55,100 bases of DNA, from NCBI RefSeq assembly GCF_000621625.1, contig NZ_JHXV01000032.1, positions 1-55,100 on the forward strand, given 5' to 3'. The notes below the pieces were generated by a model that was given only the letters and a program-made list of their open reading frames with translations, was not told the DNA's origin and ran no database searches. Origin of the DNA: Crocinitomix catalasitica ATCC 23190. GTDB lineage: Bacteria > Bacteroidota > Bacteroidia > Flavobacteriales_D > Crocinitomicaceae. Position 1 is the stretch's first letter, and each line of letters opens with the position of its first letter. Positions 1 through 8,880 of the stretch are shown in pieces. Made by a program: the position numbers and the translations under genes.

Positions 1-309
1 ATTGAACAGGCTTATAAATTATCACAAGAGCTTAGATTATTTTTTAATACTAAAACAGGAAAAGGTATTGCTTTAACAAAATTAGCCCAGTGGTATGATA
101 AGGTTGAAAAATCAGGATTTAAAAGTTTTGCTACCATTATGAATACTATTCGAATCAACTACGAGGGGATTGTTAATTATTTTGAACACAGAAGTACAAA
201 TGCAGCTGCAGAATCTTTTAATGCAAAAATTAAAGCGTTTAGATCCCAATTTAGAGGTGTGAAAAATGTTGCTTTCTTTTTATTCAGATTAACTAAAATA
301 TATGCCTAG
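1..309 (+). CDS. Transposase, C-terminal fragment (102 residues visible)
   Basis: Frame 1 is open from the first base to a TAG at 307-309. The visible part contains the late DDE-transposase region with the acidic residue in the AAAESFNAKIKAF motif and ends RLTKIYA. This ending is typical of ISAon1-type ISL3-like transposases common in Bacteroidota. The gene is cut only by the window edge; nothing within the visible part is broken. Confidence 0.82.
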   Translation: MEQAYKLSQELRLFFNTKTGKGIALTKLAQWYDKVEKSGFKSFATIMNTIRINYEGIVNYFEHRSTNAAAESFNAKIKAFRSQFRGVKNVAFFLFRLTKIYA

Positions 310-335
310 TCCCCAACAATTGGTCTTGATCCTTT
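1..335 (+). mobile_element. Partial insertion sequence, ISL3/ISAon1-like, 3' end
   Basis: The first 335 bases are identical in inverted orientation to 55100-54766 at the other end of the window. The segment carries the end of a transposase gene, then about 23 bases ending in GGATC on the complementary strand (complement begins GGATCAAGACCAATTG), which is probably the terminal inverted repeat. The two copies diverge at base 336, so the element ends at about 332-335. The 5' part lies outside the window, so no target duplication can be read. The family assignment is from the transposase C-terminus; the exact IS name is not certain. Confidence 0.85.
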
Positions 336-373
336 CATTGACCAGTAAAATTGTGATTTTGCTCGCACAAAAA

Positions 374-405
374 AAGCCTTTCATCAAACGATGAAAGGCT
401 TTTTT
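374..405 (-). terminator. Rho-independent terminator after tRNA-Leu
   Basis: A 12-bp perfect stem (AAGCCTTTCATC with GATGAAAGGCTT) closes on an AAAC loop at 386-389. It is flanked by an A-run on the left and a T-run on the right, so it could work in both directions. On the minus strand it lies just beyond the 3' end of the tRNA. Confidence 0.85.
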
Positions 406-412
406 CTCTCTG

Positions 413-493
413 TACCTGAGGCGGGAATCGAACCCGCACTCCAATGGAACACGAGTTTGAGTCGTGCGCGTCTACCAATTCCGCCACTCAGGC
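413..493 (-). tRNA. tRNA-Leu (anticodon CAA)
   Basis: Read on the minus strand, a 7-bp acceptor stem GCCTGAG/CTCAGGT (one G-U pair) encloses a D arm, an anticodon stem CACGA/TCGTG with loop CTCAAAC (anticodon CAA), a class II variable arm TTCCATTGGAGT and a T arm GCGGG-TTCGATT-CCCGC. The discriminator base is A, as in leucine tRNAs. CCA is not encoded. Length is 81 nt. Confidence 0.96.
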
Positions 494-549
494 ATTTAAT
501 TTGAGCTTCTACCATCCCGATAGCTATCGGGACCGCCACTCAGGCATTT
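471..549 (-). repeat. Duplicated tRNA-Leu 5' end interrupted by an 18-bp palindrome
   Basis: The block TCTACCA + CCGCCACTCAGGCATTT (plus-strand reading) occurs at 471-497, where it is the tRNA 5' end plus 4 flanking bases, and again at 508-549. In the tRNA the two parts are separated by ATT (478-480). In the second copy they are separated by the perfect palindrome TCCCGATAGCTATCGGGA (515-532). The second copy lacks the rest of the tRNA, so it is a remnant or partial tandem duplication. It lies immediately upstream of the tRNA in its own transcription direction. Confidence 0.85.
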
Positions 550-723
550 TTTACGGACGGCAAAGTTATGAAAAAAATAATAACCTATCACTAAAACAGT
601 TTTTTTTTTAAGTTAAATCATAATTGTGCGTTTAATTTGTTCAAAAGAAGAAGTATTTCGCACCAACTAAAATAAATCCCTTAATTTGCAGTTCTAAAGC
701 ACAATCAATCAATAAGCAAATTT

Positions 724-1632
724 ATGGCAATATTTTCCTGCGAAAATTTATCCAAACAATACCCCAAGAGTGGTTTTCAACTTAAAAACATTACGCTGGA
801 CTTGGCACCTGGTCGAATAACCGGTATAGTCGGTGAAAACGGTAACGGTAAAACAACGCTGTTAAGAATTGTAGCTGGCGAACTCAATAATGATACTGGT
901 TCATTAAGTTATTTTGATTCGCCTTTAAGCGCCGATCAGGACTGGGAAACTATTCGACAAAGAATTGCATATATCCCACAACGCATTCCTAAATGGTACG
1001 GCTTATTGCGAACGAATTTAATTTTTCAGGCAAGTATTCTAAATATTAAAGGAGATGCTGCTGATGTTTTGGTGGATGATTTGCTAGAGAAATTAGGGTT
1101 AACTGAATATGCCGAATTAAAATGGAGCGAAATATCTACGGGGTATCGTTTGCGTTTTCAATTGGCGCGTATGTTAATTGGCAGTCCTGAATTGTTAGTC
1201 TTAGACGAACCTATTGCGAATTTAGATATCAATGCGCAAGGTAAATTTTTAAGTGATTTAAGAGAGATTGTAAATGAACCCGGCAGGAATGTAAGTGTGA
1301 TTTTAAGTTCTCAGCAATTGCACGAGATTGAAAATGTTTCTGATGATGTTGTCTTTTTGAAAAAAGGAGCGTTAATTTTTGCAGGAGATGTCAATAAAAT
1401 TGGTGAAACAAGAACGGAAAACGAATTCGAAATTCAAGTGAATATTCCGTTGGAGGAATTAATGAAACAATGGCCAAATGCCAGTCTTAAGATGGTTGGT
1501 AAAACAGCACATGTCAAATTGCCACTTGAGGTAAGTTCAACTGATTTTGTACAAACCATATTCAATAACGGTGGCATAATTTTGTACTTCAGAGATATTA
1601 GTTCATCAACGCGTAGATTGTTTAACGCTTAA
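724..1632 (+). CDS. ABC transporter ATP-binding protein
   Basis: This is a 302-residue cytoplasmic ATPase subunit that would power a membrane partner. Walker A is GENGNGKTT at 37-45, the Q-loop glutamine lies in YIPQR near 86, and a degenerate signature STGYRLRFQLAR is at 138-149, just before Walker B LLVLDEP at 157-163. About 80 residues follow the nucleotide-binding domain, as in ABC-2 type exporters. The next gene starts 12 bases downstream and encodes a polytopic membrane protein, its likely permease. The signature motif lacks the usual LSGGQ, but this variant is seen in ABC-2 ATPases of Bacteroidota. The substrate cannot be told. Confidence 0.9.
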   Translation: MAIFSCENLSKQYPKSGFQLKNITLDLAPGRITGIVGENGNGKTTLLRIVAGELNNDTGSLSYFDSPLSADQDWETIRQRIAYIPQRIPKWYGLLRTNLIFQASILNIKGDAADVLVDDLLEKLGLTEYAELKWSEISTGYRLRFQLARMLIGSPELLVLDEPIANLDINAQGKFLSDLREIVNEPGRNVSVILSSQQLHEIENVSDDVVFLKKGALIFAGDVNKIGETRTENEFEIQVNIPLEELMKQWPNASLKMVGKTAHVKLPLEVSSTDFVQTIFNNGGIILYFRDISSSTRRLFNA

Positions 1633-1644
1633 AATTTTAGAGAC

Positions 1645-2946
1645 GTGAATATTTTAAAAAAAATTGATCAATATTTATTGCACCGTTTCCCTTCAATTTG
1701 GATCACCCGTGTGCATATATTTTTACCCATTGGAGCAGGTTTAGTTGCTTTAATGTATTATGGAAGTCGACTTATTGGATGGGATAGAAAGACCGATTTG
1801 CCAGACGAAGGTGGGATGTTTTTATATCTGATAATACCTGTGCTCGTTTATTTGGTGTACTGGTTTATTTTTCAATCGCGATACAATGTTTTAAAGTCTG
1901 GAGGGAAAATGTCTATAGGCAAAGAATACCTGAATTTCGGACTATATTTTCTCGTGTTTTTTATTGCTTTTTTGTCCTTTGTATCCGTGCCTTATTCGAA
2001 TCTTAAAAATGTTGAAAATGCATGTTCTCCTGAAGAGTTATCAGAGGATCGTTTAAATCTTGATTATGGTAATAGTATTGTTAACCGGATGGCTGTACCT
2101 GACGAGATCAGTCCGCGACTTTACGAATTTGATCTAATTGCTCTGAATTATAATTTACATGATGATATAAAAAAAAGAGAAGGTAAAACAGACCAATATA
2201 GCAGCGGTACCTATCGTGTAAAAATGAGTGAAGAAGAGATTAAGGAGAAGATCGATAAATATGTTTATGCTTACAATAAGTATACGGAAAATGAAATTGT
2301 TATATCAACGGAGAAAATATTTACTAATTTCATTAATAATCAAGATGGTGATGATTATTACTACGACGATTACGATTATTATTCTAGCTCATCTGTTAAA
2401 AGGAAAGTTAGTAGAATTCATGATGCCCAAAATAATAACACATGGGTCGATAGAGATTTTGACAATTGGTTTTGGAAGATAACATGTGGTATTATCGCTT
2501 GGTTAGCATTGACCGTTTGGATGTTTAAGCAAATGAAATTACGTCAATTTGTTTTTGCTTTTATCAGTATTTGTTTGACGCCATTGCTTTTTGGTATTAT
2601 AGCTGGAATTGTCTTTGGTATCTTTAATGCTGACGAAGGTGTTGGGTATATTCTCTTTATATTGCTCTGTTATATCGTGATTAGTATCATCGTTTTTGGT
2701 GGTTACTTTTCCAATAAATACAGTCCCATGTCCTATGTTTTAACCATGTATCTGCAGTTCTTTTTACCACTTTTACCTGTATTTATTTTAATCATGATGG
2801 AGATTACTGAGCAGCGTTATTGGAGTAGAAATAATGACGATATATTTAATTTGTTCTATTGGGTTTCAGTAGCTATTGGTTTATTGAGTATCGCAGTGTT
2901 TAAACCAATTTATGCGCGTTACAGAAATTTACCGGCTTTAAAATAA
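1645..2946 (+). CDS. Polytopic membrane protein, likely permease partner of the ABC ATPase
   Basis: The product has 433 residues and about eight hydrophobic segments: near 24-42, 58-76, 96-115, then 275-293, 303-325, 332-355, 365-385 and 400-420. A hydrophilic region of about 160 residues sits between the third and fourth. That region carries an Asp/Tyr/Ser-rich stretch at about 234-250. The start is GTG, 12 bases after the ATPase stop, so the two are co-transcribed. The arrangement of three helices, a large soluble domain and then a membrane bundle resembles ABC-2 type permeases. I see no family motif, so the function rests on context. Confidence 0.65.
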   Translation: MNILKKIDQYLLHRFPSIWITRVHIFLPIGAGLVALMYYGSRLIGWDRKTDLPDEGGMFLYLIIPVLVYLVYWFIFQSRYNVLKSGGKMSIGKEYLNFGLYFLVFFIAFLSFVSVPYSNLKNVENACSPEELSEDRLNLDYGNSIVNRMAVPDEISPRLYEFDLIALNYNLHDDIKKREGKTDQYSSGTYRVKMSEEEIKEKIDKYVYAYNKYTENEIVISTEKIFTNFINNQDGDDYYYDDYDYYSSSSVKRKVSRIHDAQNNNTWVDRDFDNWFWKITCGIIAWLALTVWMFKQMKLRQFVFAFISICLTPLLFGIIAGIVFGIFNADEGVGYILFILLCYIVISIIVFGGYFSNKYSPMSYVLTMYLQFFLPLLPVFILIMMEITEQRYWSRNNDDIFNLFYWVSVAIGLLSIAVFKPIYARYRNLPALK

Positions 2947-3134
2947 TTGATAGACCTACCGGCAGTCGACTATTGTGGTTTGATAATTCTTGTTTATAAT
3001 TATTTAATGAATTGATAATATAATTTTTGATTGATTTAAAAATTAATTTCTATTCGAATTAAACCTTTCTTGTTTAGATTTGTCTAATATTTATTGTGCG
3101 CGTAATTAAACGCATTTTAATTTAGAAGAGAAAG

Positions 3135-5390
3135 ATGAAAAAATTAATTACCCTACTTGGTTGTTTAGCTGTTATAACAATTGGTAATGCGCAAGGAACT
3201 TATGATGTTTCTTCAATAACATTAATTGAGATTGAGTTTGAAGAAGAAAATTGGGATGCGCTAATGGATGCTAATTATGCTGCAGATGCAGATGAACGGC
3301 TAGTAGGTGATTGTAAGGTGAACGGTGTCGAATATCTAAGTGTAGGGGTTGCATTTAAGGGTAATAGTACTTATAATGCTACCAGTTTGAAAAATCCATT
3401 GAATATTAAATTGGATTATATTCTGGATCAAAAATACCACGGTTTTTCTACGTTTAAATTGTCAAATGGGAGTATGGATCCTTCTTTTGTACGTGAAGTT
3501 TTATCTTATGAAATTGCCAGGGATTATATGGATGTTCCCTTGTCGAATTATGCGAAGGTTACTATTAATGGAGAATATTATGGTTTGTTTTCGAGTTCAG
3601 AGTCAATTGATGGCGATTATTTAGAAAGACGACTTTATGCAGATGATGACAATACACGATTTAAATGTAATCCTGTTTCAGTAGGTGATGGCGGCTCATC
3701 ATTAGAGTATTTAGGTGATGATTCGACTGATTATTACGAATATTATGAATTGAAATCAGATTTTGGTTGGAAGGATATGATGAATTTTACCAATAATCTG
3801 ACTTATGATATGGCCAATATTGAAGATTATTTGGATGTGGATAGAGCCTTATGGATGTTAGCTTTTAATAATGTGATGGTCAATCTAGATTCTTATTCTG
3901 GCCCGTTTAAACAGAATTATTATTTTATAAAGGATGATAACGATCGTTTCTTTCCCATTTTATGGGATTTAAACCAGAGTATCGGTAGTTTTACAATGCT
4001 TGCAGAAGGTCCCGGTCGAATTGATTTAAATGATTTGACGGATATGGATCTTTATTTGCGTGAAGACGATGCTAGTTATCCGCTGATTTATCAATTATTC
4101 TCCATTCCTAGATACCGAAAAATGTATTTAGCCCATGTTAAAACGATGGTTGAAGAGCATTTAGTAGATCGGAATTATTATGCAAGAGTAGAAGAAATGC
4201 AGGAGGTTATAATTGATGAGGTGGATGCAGAGCCGAATGGTTTTTATACACGAACTCAATTCACATCTAATTTGTACGAAACTGAAGGTGGTGGAGGTGG
4301 ACCTGGTCCAGGAGGAGTCTTTGGAATTTCAGAAATTTTAGATGGACGTTTAGATTATTATGAAGACCTGGCTGAATGGGCTTATGTTGCTCCAAATATT
4401 ACTGATATTAATACAAATCCAGCAGTCATTACAGCGTATGTAACAGCAACAATAACAGCGAATATATCTGATGCCACTTATGCACATATTGGTTACCGGA
4501 ATGACTTACAAGATGCCTTTACTAAAGTTGAAATGTTTGATGATGGTGCACATGGCGATGGTGGAGCAGGGGATGGCGTTTTCGGTGCTTTTATTCCAAC
4601 ATCAGCGAAGGATATTCAATACTATATTTATGCAGATAATGACCTTGCAGGAAAATTCTCACCTGTTCGTGCAGAGCATGAATATTACAGTTTAATTATC
4701 CAATCGGATGTTGTGATTAATGAAGTATTAGCTTCAAATTCAACTATAGCTGCTGATCAAGATGGTGAGTATAACGATTGGGTTGAATTGTTTAATACGA
4801 CAGGTAGTGATATCAATATTTCTGGTTATTATCTTTCTGACAGACCGAATGCAGAACCAATGCAATGGCAATTTCCTGAAGGAACAATAATTTCAGCCAA
4901 TGATTATTTGATTGTTTGGTTGGATGAGGATACGATGCAGGAAGGATTACATGCGAACTTTAAATTATCCGCAAATGGAGAATCTATTTCGTTCTCTGAT
5001 GCGAGTGGTTTCGAATTGAACCGTGTTAAATATCCTGAGATGTTTACTGATGTAACTTATGGACGTTACGAGAATGGCACTGGAGGATTTATCAAAATGA
5101 TTCCAACTTTCGCCGCAGAAAACACTTTTACGGCTTTAAGTATTGATGAAACAATCATAGATGAAGCTGAGATGTTGATCTTCCCGAATCCGGCACAGAC
5201 TAATTTTACGATTCAATTTTCATCAGACGAACAACAAGATGTGATGATCTATAATTTACAAGGCAAATTAATTTATCAAGACCAAGTTTACTCGAATGCA
5301 AATATCGATGTTTCGTACTTGGAAACAGGACTATATATTGTGGTGCTAGCAGACCTAGGAATCTCCAAAAAATTAGTATTGAATAATTAA
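3135..5390 (+). CDS. Secreted CotH-kinase family protein with lamin-tail domain and T9SS sorting signal
   Basis: The 751-residue product begins with a signal peptide (MKKLITLLGCLAVITIGNAQ, cleavage after NAQ). A CotH-kinase region spans about 60-360; it contains YGLFSSSESID and the late motif FFPILWDLNQSIG, the usual DxNQ-type signature of this atypical kinase fold. A Gly/Pro linker is at about 385-395. A lamin-tail domain begins near 525 (VINEVLASNS, then YNDWVELFN). The last 75 residues (IFPNPAQTNF to the end) form a type A T9SS sorting domain. The protein is therefore exported and anchored or released through T9SS. Its phosphoacceptor is unknown. It stands alone, 188 bases after the ABC pair. 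Confidence 0.88.
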   Translation: MKKLITLLGCLAVITIGNAQGTYDVSSITLIEIEFEEENWDALMDANYAADADERLVGDCKVNGVEYLSVGVAFKGNSTYNATSLKNPLNIKLDYILDQKYHGFSTFKLSNGSMDPSFVREVLSYEIARDYMDVPLSNYAKVTINGEYYGLFSSSESIDGDYLERRLYADDDNTRFKCNPVSVGDGGSSLEYLGDDSTDYYEYYELKSDFGWKDMMNFTNNLTYDMANIEDYLDVDRALWMLAFNNVMVNLDSYSGPFKQNYYFIKDDNDRFFPILWDLNQSIGSFTMLAEGPGRIDLNDLTDMDLYLREDDASYPLIYQLFSIPRYRKMYLAHVKTMVEEHLVDRNYYARVEEMQEVIIDEVDAEPNGFYTRTQFTSNLYETEGGGGGPGPGGVFGISEILDGRLDYYEDLAEWAYVAPNITDINTNPAVITAYVTATITANISDATYAHIGYRNDLQDAFTKVEMFDDGAHGDGGAGDGVFGAFIPTSAKDIQYYIYADNDLAGKFSPVRAEHEYYSLIIQSDVVINEVLASNSTIAADQDGEYNDWVELFNTTGSDINISGYYLSDRPNAEPMQWQFPEGTIISANDYLIVWLDEDTMQEGLHANFKLSANGESISFSDASGFELNRVKYPEMFTDVTYGRYENGTGGFIKMIPTFAAENTFTALSIDETIIDEAEMLIFPNPAQTNFTIQFSSDEQQDVMIYNLQGKLIYQDQVYSNANIDVSYLETGLYIVVLADLGISKKLVLNN

Positions 5391-5411
5391 GATTTAGAAA
5401 CGAGTTCAGGT

Positions 5412-6308
5412 TTATAGTAGATCTTCTAGCGCAGGTTTCAATTGAGGATATTTAAATTGAAATCCTGCTGCTTTTATCTTTTCATTGTCAATTCTACTTC
5501 CTTTCAGAATGATATTTGCCATTTCGCCGAAGAGTAGTTTTAATACAAAAGCTGGAACGGCTGGTGCCCATAGTTTTTTATTCAGTACATCAGCAATCAC
5601 CTTGGTCATTCCAGCATTGTTAATGTGTTGGTCTGAAACGGCATTGTAAATCCCTTTAATGGCCGTGTTTTCAATCGCCGCGACATACATTAGACAGAGG
5701 TCTTCTAAATGTATCCAAGGCATATATTGTTTGCCTGATCCTAGTGGAGAACCAATTCCCATTTTAATGGGCTGTTTTAGTTTTGCCAAAGCACCACCTT
5801 CACGACTTAATACAATTCCTGTTCGCAAGGCTATAATTCTATCAGTATTGGTCTTAAAAACATCACAAGCCGCTTCCCATTTCACGCTTACTTGCGCGAT
5901 AAAGTCTGTTCCTGCTGGATCGGTTTCTTTGAATGTTTTTTCAGTCGTTTCAGTTCCATAATAACTAATTCCTGATGCTGAAATAAACGCTTCCAATTTT
6001 TGGTTTTGCAGTTTTTCTTGTAATAAATGCATCGTATCAATTCGACTGCTCAAGATCTCTTTTTTCTTTGCGTCGGTCCAACGACCACTGCTGACGTTGG
6101 TTCCAGCGAGGTGAATGATTATGTGAATTCCTTCGAATGCTTTTGGATCGATAAATTTATCAGCTAAATCCCAACGGAAGGTCAGGTACTTTTCATTGCC
6201 ATTAACGGTCCGTGATAAATGTCGAACGGCATAACCTTTTTCGGTCAAAATTTCGCTAAGTCTTGTTCCTACTAAACCGCTTCCTCCTGTTATTAGAATT
6301 TGCTTCAT
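5412..6308 (-). CDS. TIGR01777 family SDR epimerase (YfcH-like)
   Basis: The product is a 298-residue short-chain dehydrogenase/epimerase-like protein. The N-terminal Rossmann motif GGSGLVGTRL (8-17) binds NAD(P). It is followed by LAGTNVSSGRW and SASGISYYG, the family form of the catalytic SxnYxxxK region. The C-terminal 60 residues match the DUF1731 tail of YfcH proteins. The substrate is not known for the family. It converges with the CotH gene (21 bases apart). In many flavobacteria such genes sit near photolyase genes. Here a RhuM gene lies between it and phr. Confidence 0.88.
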   Translation of the reverse strand: MKQILITGGSGLVGTRLSEILTEKGYAVRHLSRTVNGNEKYLTFRWDLADKFIDPKAFEGIHIIIHLAGTNVSSGRWTDAKKKEILSSRIDTMHLLQEKLQNQKLEAFISASGISYYGTETTEKTFKETDPAGTDFIAQVSVKWEAACDVFKTNTDRIIALRTGIVLSREGGALAKLKQPIKMGIGSPLGSGKQYMPWIHLEDLCLMYVAAIENTAIKGIYNAVSDQHINNAGMTKVIADVLNKKLWAPAVPAFVLKLLFGEMANIILKGSRIDNEKIKAAGFQFKYPQLKPALEDLL

Positions 6309-6401
6309 GCTGTAATTTAGGTAATCTAGTGAAATAAGAATTAAGGTTAACTGAATTTTAACAAGATGGAAGGTTTTAATTAATTATATTCAGGAAGTGC
6401 T

Positions 6402-7430
6402 TCATTCACTCTTATTGACTATGTTTTTTATCGTTTTGTCAAAGTCAGAAATATAGTCTTTATCTTGTATGACTCTGAATTTGTCATATTCTGTTTCAGC
6501 CTTTAATTTGGCTTCTAACATTGATATTTTACCCTGATCTTTTAAAATAGGGTAGTCAGCTAATTCTAAAAATTGGATTAAAAATTTATCCCAATCTTTC
6601 ATATTCATCACTTTTCTGTTTGTCGCTCTATTTTCTGCCAGGTCTAAATAAGAATTAACTATTCTTTCAAGTGATTTAATATGTTCTGTGTTCAAATAAT
6701 TTTTAGCTACAACTACATCACTTTTTAAAATTTTGCCATCTGGTGCTTGATTCCAGCTTTTCAATCCCATGTATATTTTCGTAGCGTCTGCTTCTGTGTA
6801 AATAATTTCAGCGGCCGTTTTTCCAGTTATTGCCCAGTGCAATTTATTTTGAACACTTGCAAAAAAATGTCTTGTGACGTCTGCTTTATTGTCATAATCC
6901 GCCGATAGAGAATAAATGTCAGTGATTTTTTGGTATAAACGTCTCTCACTTAATCGAATCTCTCGGATCCGTTCCAACATTTCATCAAAATAATCAATTC
7001 CGAAGTGTTTTATTTGTTTTAAACGCTCATCATCCATAGCAAAACCTTTGATGATGTATTCATGTAAAATTTCTGTTGCCCACTTTCGGAACTCAATTGC
7101 TCGGTGTGAATTCACGCGATATCCAACTGCAGTAATTGCTCTTAAATTGTAGTGTTTAGTTATGTACGCTTTACCATCTTGAGCAGTATGTCGGAAATCC
7201 CGACATACTGAATTTTCGTTTAATTCGTCATCTTCAAATATCTTTTTCAAATGTTCGGTAATGGTTGTACGGCCTTTCTCAAATAATTCTGCTATTCGTT
7301 TTTGAGTGAGCCAAAGTGTTTCATCTTGAAAGTAAACATCGATATTTACTTTGCCGCTATCCGTCTCAAAAATCACAAAGTTATTCAACTGCTGTAATTC
7401 ATTCTTTTTATCCACTTTGCCCATTTTCAC
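6402..7430 (-). CDS. RhuM-family protein
   Basis: The product has 342 residues and no signal peptide or membrane segment. The N-terminal part has a helix-turn-helix-like stretch, LWLTQKRIAELFEKGRTTI, followed by the characteristic HYNLRAITAVGYRVNS and RAIEFRKWATEIL blocks of the virulence RhuM family. Those blocks resemble phage antirepressor/BRO-type domains. A longer C-terminal region follows (VQNKLHWAITGKTAAEII). RhuM was named from a Salmonella pathogenicity island, but its biochemical role is not established. Homologues are scattered across bacteria, often on islands, which fits acquisition by transfer. Start choice: ATG at 7430, with a second ATG two codons in. Confidence 0.85.
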   Translation of the reverse strand: MKMGKVDKKNELQQLNNFVIFETDSGKVNIDVYFQDETLWLTQKRIAELFEKGRTTITEHLKKIFEDDELNENSVCRDFRHTAQDGKAYITKHYNLRAITAVGYRVNSHRAIEFRKWATEILHEYIIKGFAMDDERLKQIKHFGIDYFDEMLERIREIRLSERRLYQKITDIYSLSADYDNKADVTRHFFASVQNKLHWAITGKTAAEIIYTEADATKIYMGLKSWNQAPDGKILKSDVVVAKNYLNTEHIKSLERIVNSYLDLAENRATNRKVMNMKDWDKFLIQFLELADYPILKDQGKISMLEAKLKAETEYDKFRVIQDKDYISDFDKTIKNIVNKSE

Positions 7431-7474
7431 AATTCTATTTTAGTCATCAAATATACTCAGATTAGCAGGTTAAG

Positions 7475-8779
7475 TTAAAACGATTCAGCGGCAGCAATCC
7501 CTTTTTTATAAACCTCAATCGCTCTTAAACGCGCCATTTTATGGTCAACAATTGGTGCAATATAGTTATCTGCATCAAAGTCTGGAATCCATTGTTTGAT
7601 ATAAGCTTTTTGTTTGTCAAAACGATCTGTTTGTAAAGTCGGATTAAAAACCCTGAAATAAGGAGCAGCATCACAACCTGTTCCAGCCGCCCATTGCCAA
7701 TTTCCATTGTTCGATGATAGATCAAAATCCAATAATTTTTCAGCAAAATATGCTTCACCCCAACGCCAATCAATAAGTAAATGTTTGATTAAAAAGCTGG
7801 CTGTAATCATTCGCACACGGTTGTGCATGAATCCTGTTGAATTCAATTGACGCATCCCTGCATCTACAATAGGATAGCCCGTTTTACCTTCGCACCATAA
7901 TTTGAATTCGTCTTCGTTATTCCGCCATTCAATTCCAGCATATTTTTTACGGAATGGTCCCTCTATAACATGTGGGAAGTGCGCCAATATTTGAGCGAAA
8001 AAATCGCGCCAGATTAATTCAGATAAATAAGTTGGATTCTTACGGACAGAGAAATAAATTAAACTTCGAATACTAATCGTTCCGAATCGTAAATGATGTC
8101 CGACTAAGGTTGTTTTATGTTTTGCAGGAAAATCTCGATGTTCGTCATAATCATCAATGCCTTTTAAATTGTAATCAGAAATTTTAATTTTTGTTTTCTC
8201 AAATCCAATTGATTTTAGACTCGGGAATGCATAATTAGACGACTCAAAATTCAAATAAAGTTCGTCCTCTTTTTTAGGAACAAGAACATTGGTCTTGGCG
8301 TATTTAGCAAGCCATTTATTCTTGTAAGGGGTATAAACAGTATAAGGTTTATCATCAGATTTTAGGACTTCGTCTTTCTCGAAAAACACGTGATCTTTAA
8401 AATCTCTTACAGCAATGGCATTCGATTCGAATAAGAAACGAACATCTTTGTCACGCTTTATGGTTGCAGGTTCATAATCCCGATTAAAAAAAAGGGTATC
8501 AATTTTATAATTTACTATAAGTTCTTTCCAAACTTCTAGCGGTTTACCATGTTTGATTAATAGGCTTGCGCCAAAAGATTTGAGTTCTGTATTGATCTTT
8601 TTTAGCTGCTGCCAAATAAAAGTAACACGCGCATCATCTTTAGGAAGTCCATCTAGAATTCCTGTATCGAATATAAAAATGCATTGAACTTTTGTACCAG
8701 ATTTCAACGCTGCGCGCAATCCAGTATTATCATTTAATCTCAGATCTCTTCTGAACCAAAAAAAATTAACTTTTTCCAT
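7475..8779 (-). CDS. phr: Deoxyribodipyrimidine photolyase (cryptochrome/photolyase family)
   Basis: This 434-residue protein would repair UV-induced pyrimidine dimers with blue light. The N-terminal antenna-binding alpha/beta domain starts FFWFRRDLRLNDNTGL. The C-terminal helical FAD domain has the family blocks WRDFF, HNRVRM and WQWAAGTGCDAAPYFRVFNP, which line the FAD pocket and the electron-transfer path. Length is near the usual 430-470 for class I CPD photolyases. It is transcribed in the same direction as metH, 101 bases downstream, and is followed by the RhuM gene after 44 bases. A (6-4) or DASH type is less likely from the motifs but not excluded. Confidence 0.93.
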   Translation of the reverse strand: MEKVNFFWFRRDLRLNDNTGLRAALKSGTKVQCIFIFDTGILDGLPKDDARVTFIWQQLKKINTELKSFGASLLIKHGKPLEVWKELIVNYKIDTLFFNRDYEPATIKRDKDVRFLFESNAIAVRDFKDHVFFEKDEVLKSDDKPYTVYTPYKNKWLAKYAKTNVLVPKKEDELYLNFESSNYAFPSLKSIGFEKTKIKISDYNLKGIDDYDEHRDFPAKHKTTLVGHHLRFGTISIRSLIYFSVRKNPTYLSELIWRDFFAQILAHFPHVIEGPFRKKYAGIEWRNNEDEFKLWCEGKTGYPIVDAGMRQLNSTGFMHNRVRMITASFLIKHLLIDWRWGEAYFAEKLLDFDLSSNNGNWQWAAGTGCDAAPYFRVFNPTLQTDRFDKQKAYIKQWIPDFDADNYIAPIVDHKMARLRAIEVYKKGIAAAESF

Positions 8780-8880
8780 TTATTAGTGTGTGGGCTTAAC
8801 AATAGAAAAATAGTCATTTTGTATGTTTAAATGACAAAAAACATCTAAAAATTATCAATAAAATGAATTGTTAGTGCTTT

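Noticed and set aside
2228-2482. 84-codon open frame inside the membrane protein gene
   Set aside because: It is another frame of the same strand over the Asp/Tyr-rich segment; its Ile/Thr runs simply mirror that repeat.
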